A stretch of 64,000 nt of DNA from Anaeromyxobacter sp. (GTDB lineage: Bacteria > Myxococcota > Myxococcia > Myxococcales > Anaeromyxobacteraceae). The DNA lies in assembly GCA_016718565.1 (NCBI GenBank), contig JADKCZ010000003.1:124001-188000 (forward strand), written 5' to 3'. Numbering within the stretch: position 1 is the stretch's first letter; each line of letters opens with the position of its first letter. Both the position numbers and the translations under genes were made by a program. Of the stretch, positions 9,092-17,300 are shown one piece after another. Under the pieces are notes generated by a model, which saw nothing but the letters and a program-made list of their open reading frames with translations, did not search any database and was not told where the DNA came from.

Positions 9092-10117
9092 CTAGAACCA
9101 GGCCAGCGCGCCGACCGTGAAGGTGGCCAGCGAGTCGTCGGCGCCGTAGATCGCGGTGCCAGCCTTGTCGTAGCGGACCTCGGCCTTCAGGACGGCGTTG
9201 GAGCCGACCGCGTAGTTGGCGCCGACCGTCAGGCTGAGCGCGTCCTCGGCCAGGGCGTCGACGGCGTCGGTGGCGGAGAGGCGCAGGCCGTCCTTGTCGC
9301 TGTAGTACTCGAAGCGGCCAACCAGCTCCAGGCCGCCCTCGAGCGCGAACTTGCCCCACAGCCCGGCGCCGAAGAAGTCCGAGGAGCCGAGCGTGCCGTA
9401 GTCACCCTGCAGACCGATGGAGAGCGCGTCGTAGCCCTGTGAGGCCACCACGTCCACCTGGAAGGCGTCCTCGGTCGAGACAGGATCCTTGGAGACCAGG
9501 ACGTTGACCGCCGCGAAGGTGGCGTCCTTGGTGTAGCCGAGCGAGGCGATGCCGGTCTTGTACGGCGAGCCCGAGGCGCCGAGATCGTTGGCCCAGAGGT
9601 CAGACCCGTTGGCGATGGTGCCGGTCAGGGTCAGGGTCTCGCTCAGCGGCAGGGCGACCCGGACGCCTTCGTGGGCCGTCGGCACGGCGAAGTTGAAGAG
9701 CAGCCCCTTCGAGTAGAGCCAGTTGGCGTTGCCGTCGAAGACCTCGAAGCCGGCCGGCGTGTAGAAGCGACCGGCGTCGACCGTGACGCTGCCGAACTTC
9801 ATGCTCACGTAACCCTGCTGCACCAGGATGTCGCCGACGATGGCGCCCTGCTTGCCGGCGCCGAGCTCGAGCTTCAGGGTGGCCGGGCCCGCCTCGGCGG
9901 TGGACGCCAGCTTGGCGTAGTTCAGGTTGAAGCCGGTGGCCGACGAGTAGGCGCCGGCGCCGGCCGTCGGGCTGGAGAGCGACTGGCCCTGGGTCAGGTT
10001 GAGCGTGTAGTACGAGTCGACGAGGCCACTGAAGGTGACCTTTGGCGCGTCGGCGGCGGAGGCCAGGGCCGGCGAGAGCAGCAGGGCGGCGAGTACGGAC
10101 TTGGTGAGGCTGGACAA
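9092..10117 (-). CDS. Outer-membrane beta-barrel porin
   Basis: 341 residues from a TTG start at 10117, with GGGG-type Shine-Dalgarno about 7 bases upstream. This start gives a clean signal peptide (KSVLAALLLSPALASAAD). The mature part alternates hydrophobic and polar residues as expected of a 14-18-strand barrel, is rich in Gly/Tyr/Asp turns (FSGLVDSYYTLNL, VDAGRFYTPAGFEVFDGN) and ends in a C-terminal aromatic (GALAWF), the usual BAM recognition end. It resembles the 'outer membrane beta-barrel' porins of Myxococcota rather than classical trimeric porins. A sigma-54-type promoter lies 49 bp upstream and the gene flanks the polyamine uptake genes. A role in bringing amines across the outer membrane is inference. 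Confidence 0.8.
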   Translation of the reverse strand: MSSLTKSVLAALLLSPALASAADAPKVTFSGLVDSYYTLNLTQGQSLSSPTAGAGAYSSATGFNLNYAKLASTAEAGPATLKLELGAGKQGAIVGDILVQQGYVSMKFGSVTVDAGRFYTPAGFEVFDGNANWLYSKGLLFNFAVPTAHEGVRVALPLSETLTLTGTIANGSDLWANDLGASGSPYKTGIASLGYTKDATFAAVNVLVSKDPVSTEDAFQVDVVASQGYDALSIGLQGDYGTLGSSDFFGAGLWGKFALEGGLELVGRFEYYSDKDGLRLSATDAVDALAEDALSLTVGANYAVGSNAVLKAEVRYDKAGTAIYGADDSLATFTVGALAWF

Positions 10118-10165
10118 GTGGTGACCCCTTTCGTGTGGATGCGTTGCGAGACGTGGGGCTGGATC

Positions 10166-10180
10166 GCACACGGCGTGCCA
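10166..10180 (-). promoter_or_regulatory. Sigma-54 -24/-12 promoter of the porin
   Basis: On the - strand the sequence reads TGGCACGccgtGTGC. It has the full TGGCACG -24 block, and GC at the -12 position is exactly 10 bases after the GG pair. Transcription would start near 10154, leaving about 37 bases of leader before the TTG start. Confidence 0.65.
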
Positions 10181-10305
10181 ACCCCCCTACGGCCTCCGAG
10201 GCCGCGAACCTTCACTGCACGATTCTCGGGCACCCTACCGCCGCCCGGGCGAGCAATCACCTTTCTTGTCGGGCCTCCCTCCACCTCGGGTGCCAGGAGG
10301 CGGCG

Positions 10306-10335
10306 CGGCCCCGCGCCGCTCTCCGCGCGGGGCCG
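10306..10335 (-). terminator. GC-rich hairpin after patA
   Basis: CGGCCCCGCGC (10306-10316) and GCGCGGGGCCG (10325-10335) form a perfect 11-bp stem with an 8-base loop. It lies 66 bp past the patA stop and before the porin promoter. There is no T-tract, so it may be a weak or Rho-aided terminator separating the potA1-patA operon from the porin. Confidence 0.45.
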
Positions 10336-10401
10336 GCCGACCGCGGGGAGCCTCGGCGCGGCCGGGCCACCAGGCCCCCGGCCGCCCGCCGCGCCGGAGG
10401 T

Positions 10402-11748
10402 TCAGGTCCGGCCGACCGAGACCGCCTTCAGGCTGTCCTCCAGCGCCCCCAGGAAGGTGTCGAGCTGCGGGTAGCTGATGGTGAGGGCCGGCTCCACCCG
10501 CAGCACGCGGGCGTTGATGTAGGTGCCGGAGATGAGGATCTGGCGGGAGAAGAGCTCGGTGGCCACCTGGTAGCCGAGGTCGTTGTCGGTGAACTCCATG
10601 CCCAGCATCAGGCCGCGCCCGCGCGCCAGCTTCATCACCTTGGGGTACTTCGCCGCCAGGGCGTTCATGTGCTTGAGCAGGTACTCGCCCTTCTCGCCGG
10701 CCTGGCGGGGCAGGTCCTCCTCGAGCAGCACGTGGATGGTGGCGATGGCGGCGGCGCAGCAGACCGGGTTGCCGCCGAAGGTGGTGGTGTGGAGGAAGGG
10801 GTTCTCGATGTACTTCTGCCAGACCTTGGGCGTGCCCACCACCGCGCCGATGGGCATGACGCCTCCGCCGAAGCCCTTGCCGAGCGCCATCAGGTCCGGC
10901 GTCACGCCGTCGTGCTCGCAGCAGAACATCTTGCCGCTGCGCCCCATGCCCGACTGGACCTCGTCGAAGATCAGCATGGCGCCGTACTGGTCGCACAGGT
11001 CGCGGGCCGCCCGGAGGTAGCCGGGGGGCGCCACCACGATGCCGCCCTCGCCCTGGATGGGCTCGATGACCACCGCGGCCACCCGGTCGCCGGTGAAGTC
11101 GCCGCTCTTGAGCACCATGGCCAGGGCGTCGACGTCGCCGAACGGCACGTGCATCCAGTTGAGCAGCGGCAGGAACGGCTCCCGGAAGAAGGCCTTGGAG
11201 GTGCCGCCCAGCGCGCCCAGGGTCTTGCCGTGGAAGGCGCCGATGGTGCCCACCAGCTTGCGGCGGCCGGTGGTCAGCATGGCCATCTTGAGGCAGCCCT
11301 CCACCGACTCGGTGCCCGAGTTGGAGAAGAACGAGAAGTTCAGGTCACCCGGCGTGATCTGGGAGACCAGCTTGGCCAGGTAGGTGCGCAGGGGGTCGAT
11401 GAGCTCCTGCGAGTGGATGGCCTGCTTCTGCAGCTGGTCGGTGACGGCCTTGAGCACCTTGGGGTGGCGGTGGCCCACCACGTAGATGCCGAAGCCGCCC
11501 AGCATGTCGATGAACTCCTTGCCGTTGACGTCGCGGAAGACGGCGCCCTCGTCCTCCCACTCCACCGCGGTGTAGTCGGTGGAGACCGACTTCCGGTACT
11601 GCAGGAAGCCGGCGTTGACGTGCTCGTTCCAGTACTGGACCGACTCCTGGATGACCCGCTGGCGCTCGTCGGGCGTCAGGGTCTTCTTGGAGATGAGGTC
11701 CATCACGTAGGCGGACTGCGACAGCGCGGCCTTGAGATCCTGGGCCAT
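10402..11748 (-). CDS. patA: Putrescine aminotransferase PatA
   Basis: 448 residues, close to the usual ~459 of Escherichia coli PatA (YgjG), and similar along its whole length: LISKKTLTPDE, EHVNAGFLQYRKSV, FIDMLGGFGIYVVGHRHP, HSQELIDPLR, FFSNSGTESVE, IEPIQGEGG, FDEVQSGMGRSGKMF, NPFLHTTTFGGNP. Class-III PLP enzyme; the Schiff-base lysine is Lys291 in ALGKGFGGG. It transfers the amino group of putrescine to 2-oxoglutarate, giving 4-aminobutanal (pyrroline) and glutamate in the cytoplasm. The ATG at 11748 has AGGAG 7 bases upstream. It ends the - strand operon potA1-B-C-D-aminotransferase-patA; PatD, which takes its product onward, is encoded at 29725. Confidence 0.93.
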   Translation of the reverse strand: MAQDLKAALSQSAYVMDLISKKTLTPDERQRVIQESVQYWNEHVNAGFLQYRKSVSTDYTAVEWEDEGAVFRDVNGKEFIDMLGGFGIYVVGHRHPKVLKAVTDQLQKQAIHSQELIDPLRTYLAKLVSQITPGDLNFSFFSNSGTESVEGCLKMAMLTTGRRKLVGTIGAFHGKTLGALGGTSKAFFREPFLPLLNWMHVPFGDVDALAMVLKSGDFTGDRVAAVVIEPIQGEGGIVVAPPGYLRAARDLCDQYGAMLIFDEVQSGMGRSGKMFCCEHDGVTPDLMALGKGFGGGVMPIGAVVGTPKVWQKYIENPFLHTTTFGGNPVCCAAAIATIHVLLEEDLPRQAGEKGEYLLKHMNALAAKYPKVMKLARGRGLMLGMEFTDNDLGYQVATELFSRQILISGTYINARVLRVEPALTISYPQLDTFLGALEDSLKAVSVGRT

Positions 11749-11894
11749 GGTGGCTCCTGTGCTGCGGCTCTGGGGGTGTGGGGTGCGGCGGAGGCGCGAC
11801 CGGCGCCGCCCGGCGGGCGACGCGGCGCGGGGAGGCTATCGGTCCCGGGGCGGGACCGGCGCGGCCGGCGGCGGCTGGGCGCTCAGGTTGGGGG
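11749..11894 (-). other. 146-bp spacer in the polyamine operon
   Basis: No gene. It contains a small hairpin, CGGTCCC (11840-11846) with GGGACCG (11852-11858). This could attenuate readthrough into patA or protect the upstream mRNA; no promoter element is clear. Confidence 0.35.
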
Positions 11895-13250
11895 TCATGT
11901 CAGCACCGCCGCCACGCTCTCGCGAAACACCCGGGTGTGCAAGTCCACGTCGGCCTCGGTGGTGGCCGGGCACATCAGCGCCATGTTGTGGAAGGGCGTC
12001 ATGAGCACGCCGCGGTTGAGCGCGGCCAGGTGCATGTAGCGATCCAGCTCGCCGTCCACCGCCGCGGCCGCCTCCCCGCCGTTGCGGGGCGCGACGGCGC
12101 GGAACCAGTACTCGGCGCGGGCCCCCAGCCGCTTCACGATCCAGGGCAGCCCGAGCTCGGCGATGACCCCCTCCACGCCGGCGGCGAACCGCCCGGCCAG
12201 CGGGATCATGCGGCCGTAGGCCTCCTCGGTGAGCACCTCGGTGAGGGTGGCGCGCATGGCCGCCAGGGCCAGGGCGTTGCCGGCCAGGGTGCCGCCGATG
12301 CCGCCGGTGTCGGCCAGGTCGGGCGAGGTGCGCTCCCGCCAGCGCGCCGCCACCTCGGCGGTGAAGCCGTAGACCGCGGCCGGCAGGCCGGAGGCCAGCG
12401 GCTTGCCCACCGTGACGAAGTCCGGCGACAGCCCCCAGGCGCGGGTGCAGCCGCCCGGCCCGGCCGAGATGGTGTGGGTCTCGTCGATGACCAGCAAGGT
12501 GCCGTGCTTCCGGGTGAGGGCCCGCAGCGCCTCGTGGAAGCCCGGGTCGGGCAAGACGATGCCGATGTTGGTCATGGCCGGCTCGGCCAGCACGCAGGCC
12601 ACGTCGCCGTGGGCCAGCTCGCGCTCCAGCGCCGGGAGGTCGTTGAACTCCACCACCCGGGTGGTCACCGCCGGGTCCACCGGTGGGCCCACGTTGCCGG
12701 GGCGCGGCCCGACCCGGCCGTCCGGGCCCAGGGTGGCGAAGGTCTCGTCCACGGTGCCGTGGTAGCACCAGTTGAACACCAGCACCCTGGGCCGCCCGGT
12801 GACGTGCCGGGCGATGCGGATGACGAAGCGGTTGGCGTCGGTGGCCGTCGAGGCCAGCTGCCAGGAGGGCAGGCCGAAGCGCCGCGCCAGCTCGGCCGCC
12901 ACCACCAGCGCGTCCTCGGTGGGCAGCATGAAGGTGAGGCCGCGGCCGAGCTGCGCCTGGATGGCGGCCAGCGCGGCCGGCGGCGAGTGGCCGGTCATGG
13001 CCCCGGTGTCGCCCAGGCAGAAGTCGACGTACTCCCGACCGTCCACGTCGGTGAAGCGGGCGCCGCGCGCCCCCGCCACGAAGAGCGGGAACGCGCCGGC
13101 CCAGCGGCTCATCCAGCTCATGGGCACGCCGTCGTGCAGGTGCGCCTTGGCCCGCTCGAAGAGCTCGCGCGAGCGCGGGTGCGCCGCGCCGAAGGTGGCG
13201 AGCTCGGAGGAGAGGGCGGCGGCCAGCCGCCTGCGGTCGATGGCGCCCAT
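11895..13250 (-). CDS. Class-III aminotransferase, glutamate-1-semialdehyde-aminomutase-like
   Basis: 451 residues. PLP-enzyme features include GARGARFTDVDGREYVDFCLGD, STATDANRFVIRIAR, VIDETHTI and the PLP lysine Lys283 in TVGKPLASG. The pattern is nearer to HemL-like 'aspartate aminotransferase family' proteins than to PatA or GabT, but its place between an importer lipoprotein and patA argues for an amine or amino-acid substrate rather than heme synthesis. The exact donor is unknown. The ATG at 13250 lies 19 bp after the potD1 stop with no obvious Shine-Dalgarno. Confidence 0.75.
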   Translation of the reverse strand: MGAIDRRRLAAALSSELATFGAAHPRSRELFERAKAHLHDGVPMSWMSRWAGAFPLFVAGARGARFTDVDGREYVDFCLGDTGAMTGHSPPAALAAIQAQLGRGLTFMLPTEDALVVAAELARRFGLPSWQLASTATDANRFVIRIARHVTGRPRVLVFNWCYHGTVDETFATLGPDGRVGPRPGNVGPPVDPAVTTRVVEFNDLPALERELAHGDVACVLAEPAMTNIGIVLPDPGFHEALRALTRKHGTLLVIDETHTISAGPGGCTRAWGLSPDFVTVGKPLASGLPAAVYGFTAEVAARWRERTSPDLADTGGIGGTLAGNALALAAMRATLTEVLTEEAYGRMIPLAGRFAAGVEGVIAELGLPWIVKRLGARAEYWFRAVAPRNGGEAAAAVDGELDRYMHLAALNRGVLMTPFHNMALMCPATTEADVDLHTRVFRESVAAVLT

Positions 13251-13271
13251 GGGCCGGAGGAGCCGGCGCGG

Positions 13272-14369
13272 CTACTTCGACTTCACCATGGTCCAGATCT
13301 CGTCGAAGAGCCGGTTCTGCTCGCCCAGGTCCTCCACGAACTCCAGCTTGGCCATCATCTCGGGCGGCGGGTAGATGGCCGGGTTCTTCCCGTCGTCGGC
13401 GTTGACCAGCGCCCGCGCCGCCTTGTTGGGGGTGGCGTACTGGTTGAAGTCGGAGAGCTGGGCGCCGACCTTCGGGTCCAGGATGAAGTCGATGAACTTC
13501 TCGGCGGTCTCGCGGTGCGGCGCCTTGGACGGGATGGCCAGGTTGTCCACCCAGATGACGCCGCCCTCGCGGGGCACGAAGTAGTAGGTCTCCGGGTCGT
13601 CCTTGGTGCCCTTGACGGCGTCGCCGTTGTAGACCACGGCCGCCTTGACGGCCTTGGCCAGCACCTTGTTCTTGCCACCCACGCCGCCCTCGAAGCCCTG
13701 CGAGCGCTTCTTGGCGGCCGCCAGCAGGTCCGCCGCCTCCTTGAGCTGCTTCTGGTCGGTGGTGTTGACCGAGTACCCCTTGTACTTGAGGGCCGAGCCC
13801 ATCATCTCGCGGATGGAGTCCATCATGAGGAAGGCGCCGGGCTTGGCCTTGGGGTCGAAGAGCAGCCCCCAGGTCTCGTCGACGGCCTGCCCCGGCTTCT
13901 TGCGGGTGTAGATGCCCACCGTGCCCCACTGGTAGGCCGCGGTGTACTTGTTGTCCCGGTCGTAGGCCGGGCTGACGAACTTGTCGTCCAGGTTCTTCAG
14001 GTTGGGGATGTTCTCCTTGCGCAGCGGCGCCAGCAGGTCGAGCTTCACCATGGCCGCGACCACGTAGTTGCCCGGCACCACGATGTCGTACAGCGACGTG
14101 CCGCCGCCCTGCAGCTTGGCGATCATCGACTCGTTGTCCTCGTACAGGTCGATGGTGACCTTGCACGAGTACTTCTGCTCGAAGGCCTTGATGATCTCCG
14201 GGTCCATGTACTCGGACCAGATGAAGACGTTGAGGGTGCAGGGCTCCTTGGCGGCCACCGGCGCCGGGGCGGCCGCGGCCGGGGCCGGTGGGGCCTCCTG
14301 CTTGGAGCAGGCGCTCAACGCGAGCGCGGCGACGACGGCCAGGGCCAGCGACTTCAGGGCGTGACGCAT
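13272..14369 (-). CDS. potD: Polyamine ABC importer, substrate-binding lipoprotein (system 1)
   Basis: 365 residues. The N terminus (MRHALKSLALAVVAALALSAC) is a lipoprotein signal with lipobox LSAC; an Ala/Pro linker follows before the binding domain. The SBP_bac family-1 PotD/PotF pattern is clear: LNVFIWSEYMDPEIIKAFEQKY, CKVTIDLYEDNESMIAKLQGG, YDIVVPGNYVV, YQWGTVGIYTR and a closing IWTMVKSK. It captures spermidine, putrescine or a related amine in the periplasm for PotABC. The ATG overlaps the potC1 stop (TGATG), implying translational coupling. Ligand specificity cannot be read from the sequence. Confidence 0.88.
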   Translation of the reverse strand: MRHALKSLALAVVAALALSACSKQEAPPAPAAAAPAPVAAKEPCTLNVFIWSEYMDPEIIKAFEQKYSCKVTIDLYEDNESMIAKLQGGGTSLYDIVVPGNYVVAAMVKLDLLAPLRKENIPNLKNLDDKFVSPAYDRDNKYTAAYQWGTVGIYTRKKPGQAVDETWGLLFDPKAKPGAFLMMDSIREMMGSALKYKGYSVNTTDQKQLKEAADLLAAAKKRSQGFEGGVGGKNKVLAKAVKAAVVYNGDAVKGTKDDPETYYFVPREGGVIWVDNLAIPSKAPHRETAEKFIDFILDPKVGAQLSDFNQYATPNKAARALVNADDGKNPAIYPPPEMMAKLEFVEDLGEQNRLFDEIWTMVKSK

Positions 14370-15172
14370 CAGGTGTCTCCTCTGTGCTTGGCAGGGCGCT
14401 GCAGCAGCATGGGCAGGACGGTCCCGATCACCGAGATCAGGATGATGACGGACGACAGCGCGTTGATGTCGGGCGTGATGCCCCGCTTCACCGACGCGTA
14501 GATGAGGATGGGCAGGGTGGAGGCGCCCGGGCCGGTGGTGAAGAAGCTCACCACGAAGTCGTCGAGCGAGAGGGTGAAGGCCAGCATGCCGCCGGCCACC
14601 ACGGCCGGCAGGATCAGGGGCAGGGTGACGTGCAGGAAGGTCTGCAGCGAGGTGGCCCCCAGGTCGTGGGCCGCCTCCTCGATGGACTGGTCCATGCCCA
14701 CCATGCGCGACCGCACCACGATGGCCACGAAGGGGATCTGGAAGGTGACGTGGGCCAGCACCATGGTGGTCATGCCCAGCTCGAGGAAGCCCAGCCACTG
14801 GCGCACCTGCGAGTAGAACATCAGCATGGCCACCGCCATGACGATGTCCGGGATGACCACCGGGATGTACATGAGGAACGAGAAGAACCGCTTGCCGGGG
14901 AACTGGTAGCGCGACAGGCCGTAGCCCAGCCCGGTGCCCAGCAGCGTCGAGACCAGCGTGGAGAGGCCGCCCAGCACCAGCGTGTTGCGGGCCGCCGCCA
15001 GCTTGTCCTGGTTGTCGAGCAGGGTGGCGTACCACTGCCAGGTGAAGCCCCGCCACGGGCCGCCGTGGCGCGCCGAGTTGAAGGAGTAGACGATCACCAC
15101 CACGATGGGGGCGTAGAGGAAGACGTAGAGCAGGCCCGAGGTGAGCCAGAGCGGCCAGGAGAGCTTTCTCAC
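14369..15172 (-). CDS. potC: Polyamine ABC importer permease PotC (system 1)
   Basis: 267 residues with about six transmembrane segments. The permease EAA loop reads IEEAAHDLGATSLQTFLHVTLPLILPAVVAG (split here: IEEAAHDLGATS then LPLILPAVVAG), preceded by MYIPVVIPDIVMAVAML typical of PotC/PotI. It starts with a GTG at 15172 that overlaps the potB1 stop (GTGA) and has GGGAGGGG just upstream. It forms the membrane channel with PotB. Confidence 0.9.
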   Translation of the reverse strand: MRKLSWPLWLTSGLLYVFLYAPIVVVIVYSFNSARHGGPWRGFTWQWYATLLDNQDKLAAARNTLVLGGLSTLVSTLLGTGLGYGLSRYQFPGKRFFSFLMYIPVVIPDIVMAVAMLMFYSQVRQWLGFLELGMTTMVLAHVTFQIPFVAIVVRSRMVGMDQSIEEAAHDLGATSLQTFLHVTLPLILPAVVAGGMLAFTLSLDDFVVSFFTTGPGASTLPILIYASVKRGITPDINALSSVIILISVIGTVLPMLLQRPAKHRGDT

Positions 15173-16101
15173 AGCATCCCCTCCCCCGGCTCGCCGCCCT
15201 TCCTGGTGAAGCGCTGCTGCAGCAGCAGCCCGCCCAGCACCACCGCCATGCCCACCAGGGTGATGGCGGCGCCGAAGGGCCAGTCGCGGCTGGCGCCGTA
15301 CTGCTGCTGGATGGCGTTGCCCAGCATGACCGTCTTGGCCCCGCCCAGCAGGTCGGGGATGACGAACTGGCCGGTGGCGGGGATGAAGACCAGCACCATG
15401 CCGGCCACCACGCCCGGCATGACCTGCGGGAGGATGGCGTGCCAGAAGACGCGCGGCCCGTCGGCGCCCAGGTCGGAGGCGGCCTCGGCGATGGACCAGT
15501 CGATCTTCTCCACCGAGGTGTAGAGCGGCAGCACCAGGAACGGCAGGTAGGCGCACAGCATGCCCAGGTAGACCGCGAAGGTGCCCGGGTAGAGCGGGGC
15601 GTCCTCCTCCACCAGGTGCAGCGCCTCGGCCACCGTGGCCAGGAAGCTGTCCGGCCCGAGCAGCAGCTGCCAGGCGTAGGTGCGGATGAGCAGGTTGGTC
15701 CAGAACGGGATGACCACCAGGGTCAGGGCCACCTGCTTGAGCCGCCCGGGCAGCGCCGAGATGAAGAAGGCCAGCGGGAACCCGGCCAGCAGGCAGACCG
15801 CGGTGGTGCCCGCCGCCATCACCAGGCTGCGCAGGATGATGAAGGGGTACTGGGGATCGAAGCCGAAGAGCCCGAAGCCGGCCAGCCGCCGGTAGTTCTC
15901 CAGGGTGAAGCGCAGCTCGATCTCGCCGTAGGGCCCGCGGGTGAGCACGCTGGTGAGCAGGATGCCCAGCATGGGCACCAGCAGCAGCACGGTGACCCAG
16001 GCGATGGCCGGGCCGCTGGTGAAGGCCGAGCGGACCAGCTGCCCCCAGAAGGTGAGCTGCTCCCCGAACCGGACCTCGATGGCGCGCGCCTTCCTGGCCA
16101 T
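15169..16101 (-). CDS. potB: Polyamine ABC importer permease PotB (system 1)
   Basis: 310 residues with six predicted transmembrane segments. The EAA loop (SIAEAASDLGADGPRVFWHAILP) and FWTNLLIRTYAWQLLLG before it are diagnostic of PotB/PotH permeases. The ATG at 16101 overlaps the potA1 stop (TGATG). Confidence 0.9.
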   Translation of the reverse strand: MARKARAIEVRFGEQLTFWGQLVRSAFTSGPAIAWVTVLLLVPMLGILLTSVLTRGPYGEIELRFTLENYRRLAGFGLFGFDPQYPFIILRSLVMAAGTTAVCLLAGFPLAFFISALPGRLKQVALTLVVIPFWTNLLIRTYAWQLLLGPDSFLATVAEALHLVEEDAPLYPGTFAVYLGMLCAYLPFLVLPLYTSVEKIDWSIAEAASDLGADGPRVFWHAILPQVMPGVVAGMVLVFIPATGQFVIPDLLGGAKTVMLGNAIQQQYGASRDWPFGAAITLVGMAVVLGGLLLQQRFTRKGGEPGEGML

Positions 16102-17228
16102 CAGTCCTCCAGGACCACCAGGCTGTCGGCCGGCAGCTCCACCGCCACCCGCTGGCCCACCTGCCGCTCCACCGCCCCGGCCGCCGCGTTCATCACCTCG
16201 GCCTTGATCTTCTGCTGGCCGCAGCGCAGGTGGTAGTGGGAGGCGTTGCCGGTGTAGATGAGCTGCTCGACGATGCACTCGAAGCGGTTCTCGCCCTTCC
16301 CGAAGTCCGGCAGCAGCCGCACCTTCTCGGGCCGGATGGCCAGGGTGAGCGTGCCCACCGCGCCCGGGTCGCCGGGGCGGCGCCGCGCCCGCAGCGTGCC
16401 CACCGGGCTGGCCAGCGTCAGCTCCTCCGGGGAGGAGCTCTCCACCGCGCCCTCCAGCAGGTTGCAGGACCCCAGGAACTGCCCCACGAAGCGGTTGCGC
16501 GGCCGCTCGTAGAGCGCGCGCACCTCGCCGAGCTGCTCGATCTTGCCGGCCCGCATCACCGCGATGCGGTCGCTCATCACCAGCGCCTCCTCCTGGTCGT
16601 GGGTGACGAAGACGAAGGTGATGCCCAGGCGCCGCTGCAGGCCGAGCAGCTCCACCTGCAGCTCCTTGCGAAGCTTGAGGTCCAGGGCGCCCAGCGGCTC
16701 GTCGAGCAGCAGCACCTTCGGCTCGTTGACCAGCGCCCGCGCCAGCGCCACCCGCTGCTTCTGCCCGCCGGAGAGCTGGCCCGGCTTGCGGTCGGCGAAG
16801 GCGCCGATCTGCACCATCTCGATGGCCTTCTCGACCCGCTGGCCGCGCTCCGGCTCGGCCACCCGCTTCATGCGCAGGCCGAAGGCCACGTTCTGGCGCA
16901 CCGTCAGGTGCGGGAAGAGCGCGTAGGACTGGAAGACGGTGTTGACCGGCCGCTTGTGGGCCGGGATGGTGCGGGCGTCCTGGCCGGCGATGCGGACCAC
17001 CCCGCCATCGGCCTGGTCGAGCCCGCCGATGATGCGCAGCAGGGTGGTCTTGCCGCAGCCGGAGGGGCCCAGCAGCGAGAAGAACTCCCCCTCGCGGATG
17101 GTGACGTCCACCGAGTCGAGCGCCGTGAAGTCGGCGAAGCGGCGCGTCAGCCCCTCCACCTCGATGGCGGCGGGGGCGTGCTCGAAGGAGCGGCGGGTCG
17201 GCGGTGCGGCGTCGGCCTGGGTGGTCAT
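16101..17228 (-). CDS. potA: Polyamine ABC importer ATPase PotA (system 1)
   Basis: 375 residues. Walker A GPSGCGKT (54-61), signature LSGGQKQR near 151, Walker B LLLDEPLGALD near 172-182, H-loop VTHDQEEA, and a C-terminal TOBE-type regulatory domain (IRPEKVRLL ... GNASHYHLRCG). It drives import at the cytoplasmic face of the inner membrane. The ATG at 17228 (MTTQADAAPP) follows a sigma-54-type promoter by about 42 bases of leader; an upstream in-frame GTG would overlap that leader and is not favoured. First gene of the potA1-B-C-D-aminotransferase-patA operon. Confidence 0.9.
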   Translation of the reverse strand: MTTQADAAPPTRRSFEHAPAAIEVEGLTRRFADFTALDSVDVTIREGEFFSLLGPSGCGKTTLLRIIGGLDQADGGVVRIAGQDARTIPAHKRPVNTVFQSYALFPHLTVRQNVAFGLRMKRVAEPERGQRVEKAIEMVQIGAFADRKPGQLSGGQKQRVALARALVNEPKVLLLDEPLGALDLKLRKELQVELLGLQRRLGITFVFVTHDQEEALVMSDRIAVMRAGKIEQLGEVRALYERPRNRFVGQFLGSCNLLEGAVESSSPEELTLASPVGTLRARRRPGDPGAVGTLTLAIRPEKVRLLPDFGKGENRFECIVEQLIYTGNASHYHLRCGQQKIKAEVMNAAAGAVERQVGQRVAVELPADSLVVLED

Positions 17229-17281
17229 CGGGTGGGTCTCGGACCTCTGGACTGTGGCGCTGCGTTCACCGAGCGGCAAGT

Positions 17282-17296
17282 GCAACGATGGGGCCA
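17282..17296 (-). promoter_or_regulatory. Sigma-54 -24/-12 promoter of the potA1 operon
   Basis: On the - strand it reads TGGCCCCatcgTTGC, followed by A. The GG-N10-GC spacing is exact and the -12 block TTGCA is consensus, though the -24 block has CC for AC. It sits in the gap between the amine oxidase stop (17301) and potA1; the predicted start is near 17270. Confidence 0.6.
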
Positions 17297-17300
17297 GGCC